Positions 63,655 to 64,000 of a stretch of DNA of 64,000 nt are shown in pieces. Location: contig DASTHI010000048.1 in assembly GCA_035718275.1 (NCBI GenBank), positions 1 to 64,000 on the forward strand, written 5' to 3'. Source of the DNA: Pseudolabrys sp035718275 (GTDB lineage: Bacteria > Pseudomonadota > Alphaproteobacteria > Rhizobiales > Xanthobacteraceae). The notes below the pieces were generated by a model. The model did no database searches. It saw nothing but the letters and a program-made list of their open reading frames with translations, and had not been told where the DNA came from. Within the stretch, counting starts at the first letter, position 1; every line of letters starts with the position of its first letter. A program made the translations under genes and the position numbers.

Positions 63655-64000
63655 ATGTATTTTTCTGAACGAATGGTTGTCCTTTCCCTTTTGCTCGGCG
63701 CAACGCCGACATTGGCGCAGGAGTCGCCCGCTATCATGCGTGCTCCGCCGGAAGCGATAATGTCCACGCCGGCAACAGTCGCTCCCCAATCACCGACTGC
63801 AAAACCGGCGGACACCGCAGGAGTGCCGCAAGTCAGTGCACCGAAAACAGCCCCCGCCGCGGGCAGCGAGGATGCATCCGAGCCGGCCAATCAGTCGCGT
63901 GAGGCGGGGCTGAGTCCCGGTGAGCGGCTGAGGGTTCGGTCAGCGTTGCTGTGGTCAGGCGATTATACCGGTTCTATTGGCGATGGAGATCCCCTGTCGA
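63655..64000 (+). CDS. Exported protein, N-terminus only
   Basis: A frame of 115 codons open to the right edge. It starts MYFSERMVVLSLLLGATPTLA-QE, a signal peptide with cleavage near TLA-QE (an alternative start is ATG 63673). A Pro/Ala/Thr-rich linker (about 30-80) follows, then SPGERLRVRSALLWSGDYTG, which resembles the lead into a peptidoglycan-binding or trypsin-like domain in Rhizobiales exported proteins. The function domain is outside the window. Confidence 0.7.
   Translation, partial: MYFSERMVVLSLLLGATPTLAQESPAIMRAPPEAIMSTPATVAPQSPTAKPADTAGVPQVSAPKTAPAAGSEDASEPANQSREAGLSPGERLRVRSALLWSGDYTGSIGDGDPLS

Overview
This 64 kb window is chromosomal core DNA from an alphaproteobacterium of the order Hyphomicrobiales (Rhizobiales), most likely near the Bradyrhizobium / Xanthobacteraceae group. 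The evidence is gene order and lineage-specific families: rpsT next to dnaA, the dnaA-dnaN-recF-gyrB block, a long tsaB-to-trmB block with a PraR-like regulator before metK, a DUF2336 protein beside rimP-nusA-ylxR-infB-rbfA-truB-rpsO-pnp, an Irr regulator with a heme regulatory motif divergent from fabA-fabB-fabI, and BA14K and DUF1328 small proteins. High GC, frequent GTG/TTG starts and 1-4 bp stop/start overlaps fit this group.

Layout. 1-7.8 kb: mixed region with the start of an acyl-CoA (probably glutaryl-CoA) dehydrogenase, an HU-type protein, a BA14K protein, tRNA-Arg(CCG), a DUF427 protein, an HtrA-like protein that has lost all three catalytic residues, a flavin monooxygenase, a dienelactone hydrolase, a DMT transporter and msrA. 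It also holds three gene remnants (uronate dehydrogenase, ArsR regulator, polysaccharide export protein). 8-11.2 kb: maeB and a DapA-family aldolase. 11.3-19.9 kb: rpsT, a 1.1 kb gap, then dnaA, dnaN, recF and gyrB. 19.9-28 kb (mostly minus strand): small envelope proteins, a three-gene catabolic operon (Rieske oxygenase, glutamine-synthetase-like ligase, alpha/beta hydrolase), an exported metallo-beta-lactamase-fold protein, a coiled-coil membrane protein and a PfkB/adenosine kinase. 28-43.3 kb (plus): murJ, trpS, a UspA protein, an Nfu protein, tsaB, rimI, a Fur/Mur regulator, an acyltransferase, miaB, phoH, ybeY, a CorC-like protein, lnt, a PraR-like regulator, metK and trmB. 43.3-54.5 kb: DUF2336, then the rimP-to-pnp translation/RNA operon behind an attenuator-like leader. 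54.5-64 kb: a gene-poor gap, katG, fabI-fabB-fabA (minus), irr, an SH3 protein, a 2-hydroxyacid dehydrogenase, a MoeB/ThiF-family enzyme and the start of an exported protein.

How the parts work together. The origin-type cluster supplies replication initiation, the sliding clamp, recombination repair and supercoiling. The murJ/lnt/plsC-type genes build the envelope. The miaB/ybeY/trmB/tsaB/rimI and rimP-pnp genes cover tRNA modification, ribosome maturation and transcript turnover. Irr links heme/iron status to the neighbourhood of the fatty-acid genes.

I found no mobile element, phage, CRISPR array or defence island. The most interesting items are the triple-substituted pseudoprotease, the glutamine-synthetase-like/Rieske/hydrolase operon, the rimP leader, paired repeats before the PraR-like gene, and the unexplained DNA before dnaA and katG. 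All calls rest on reading the sequence and on family knowledge; no database search was run.
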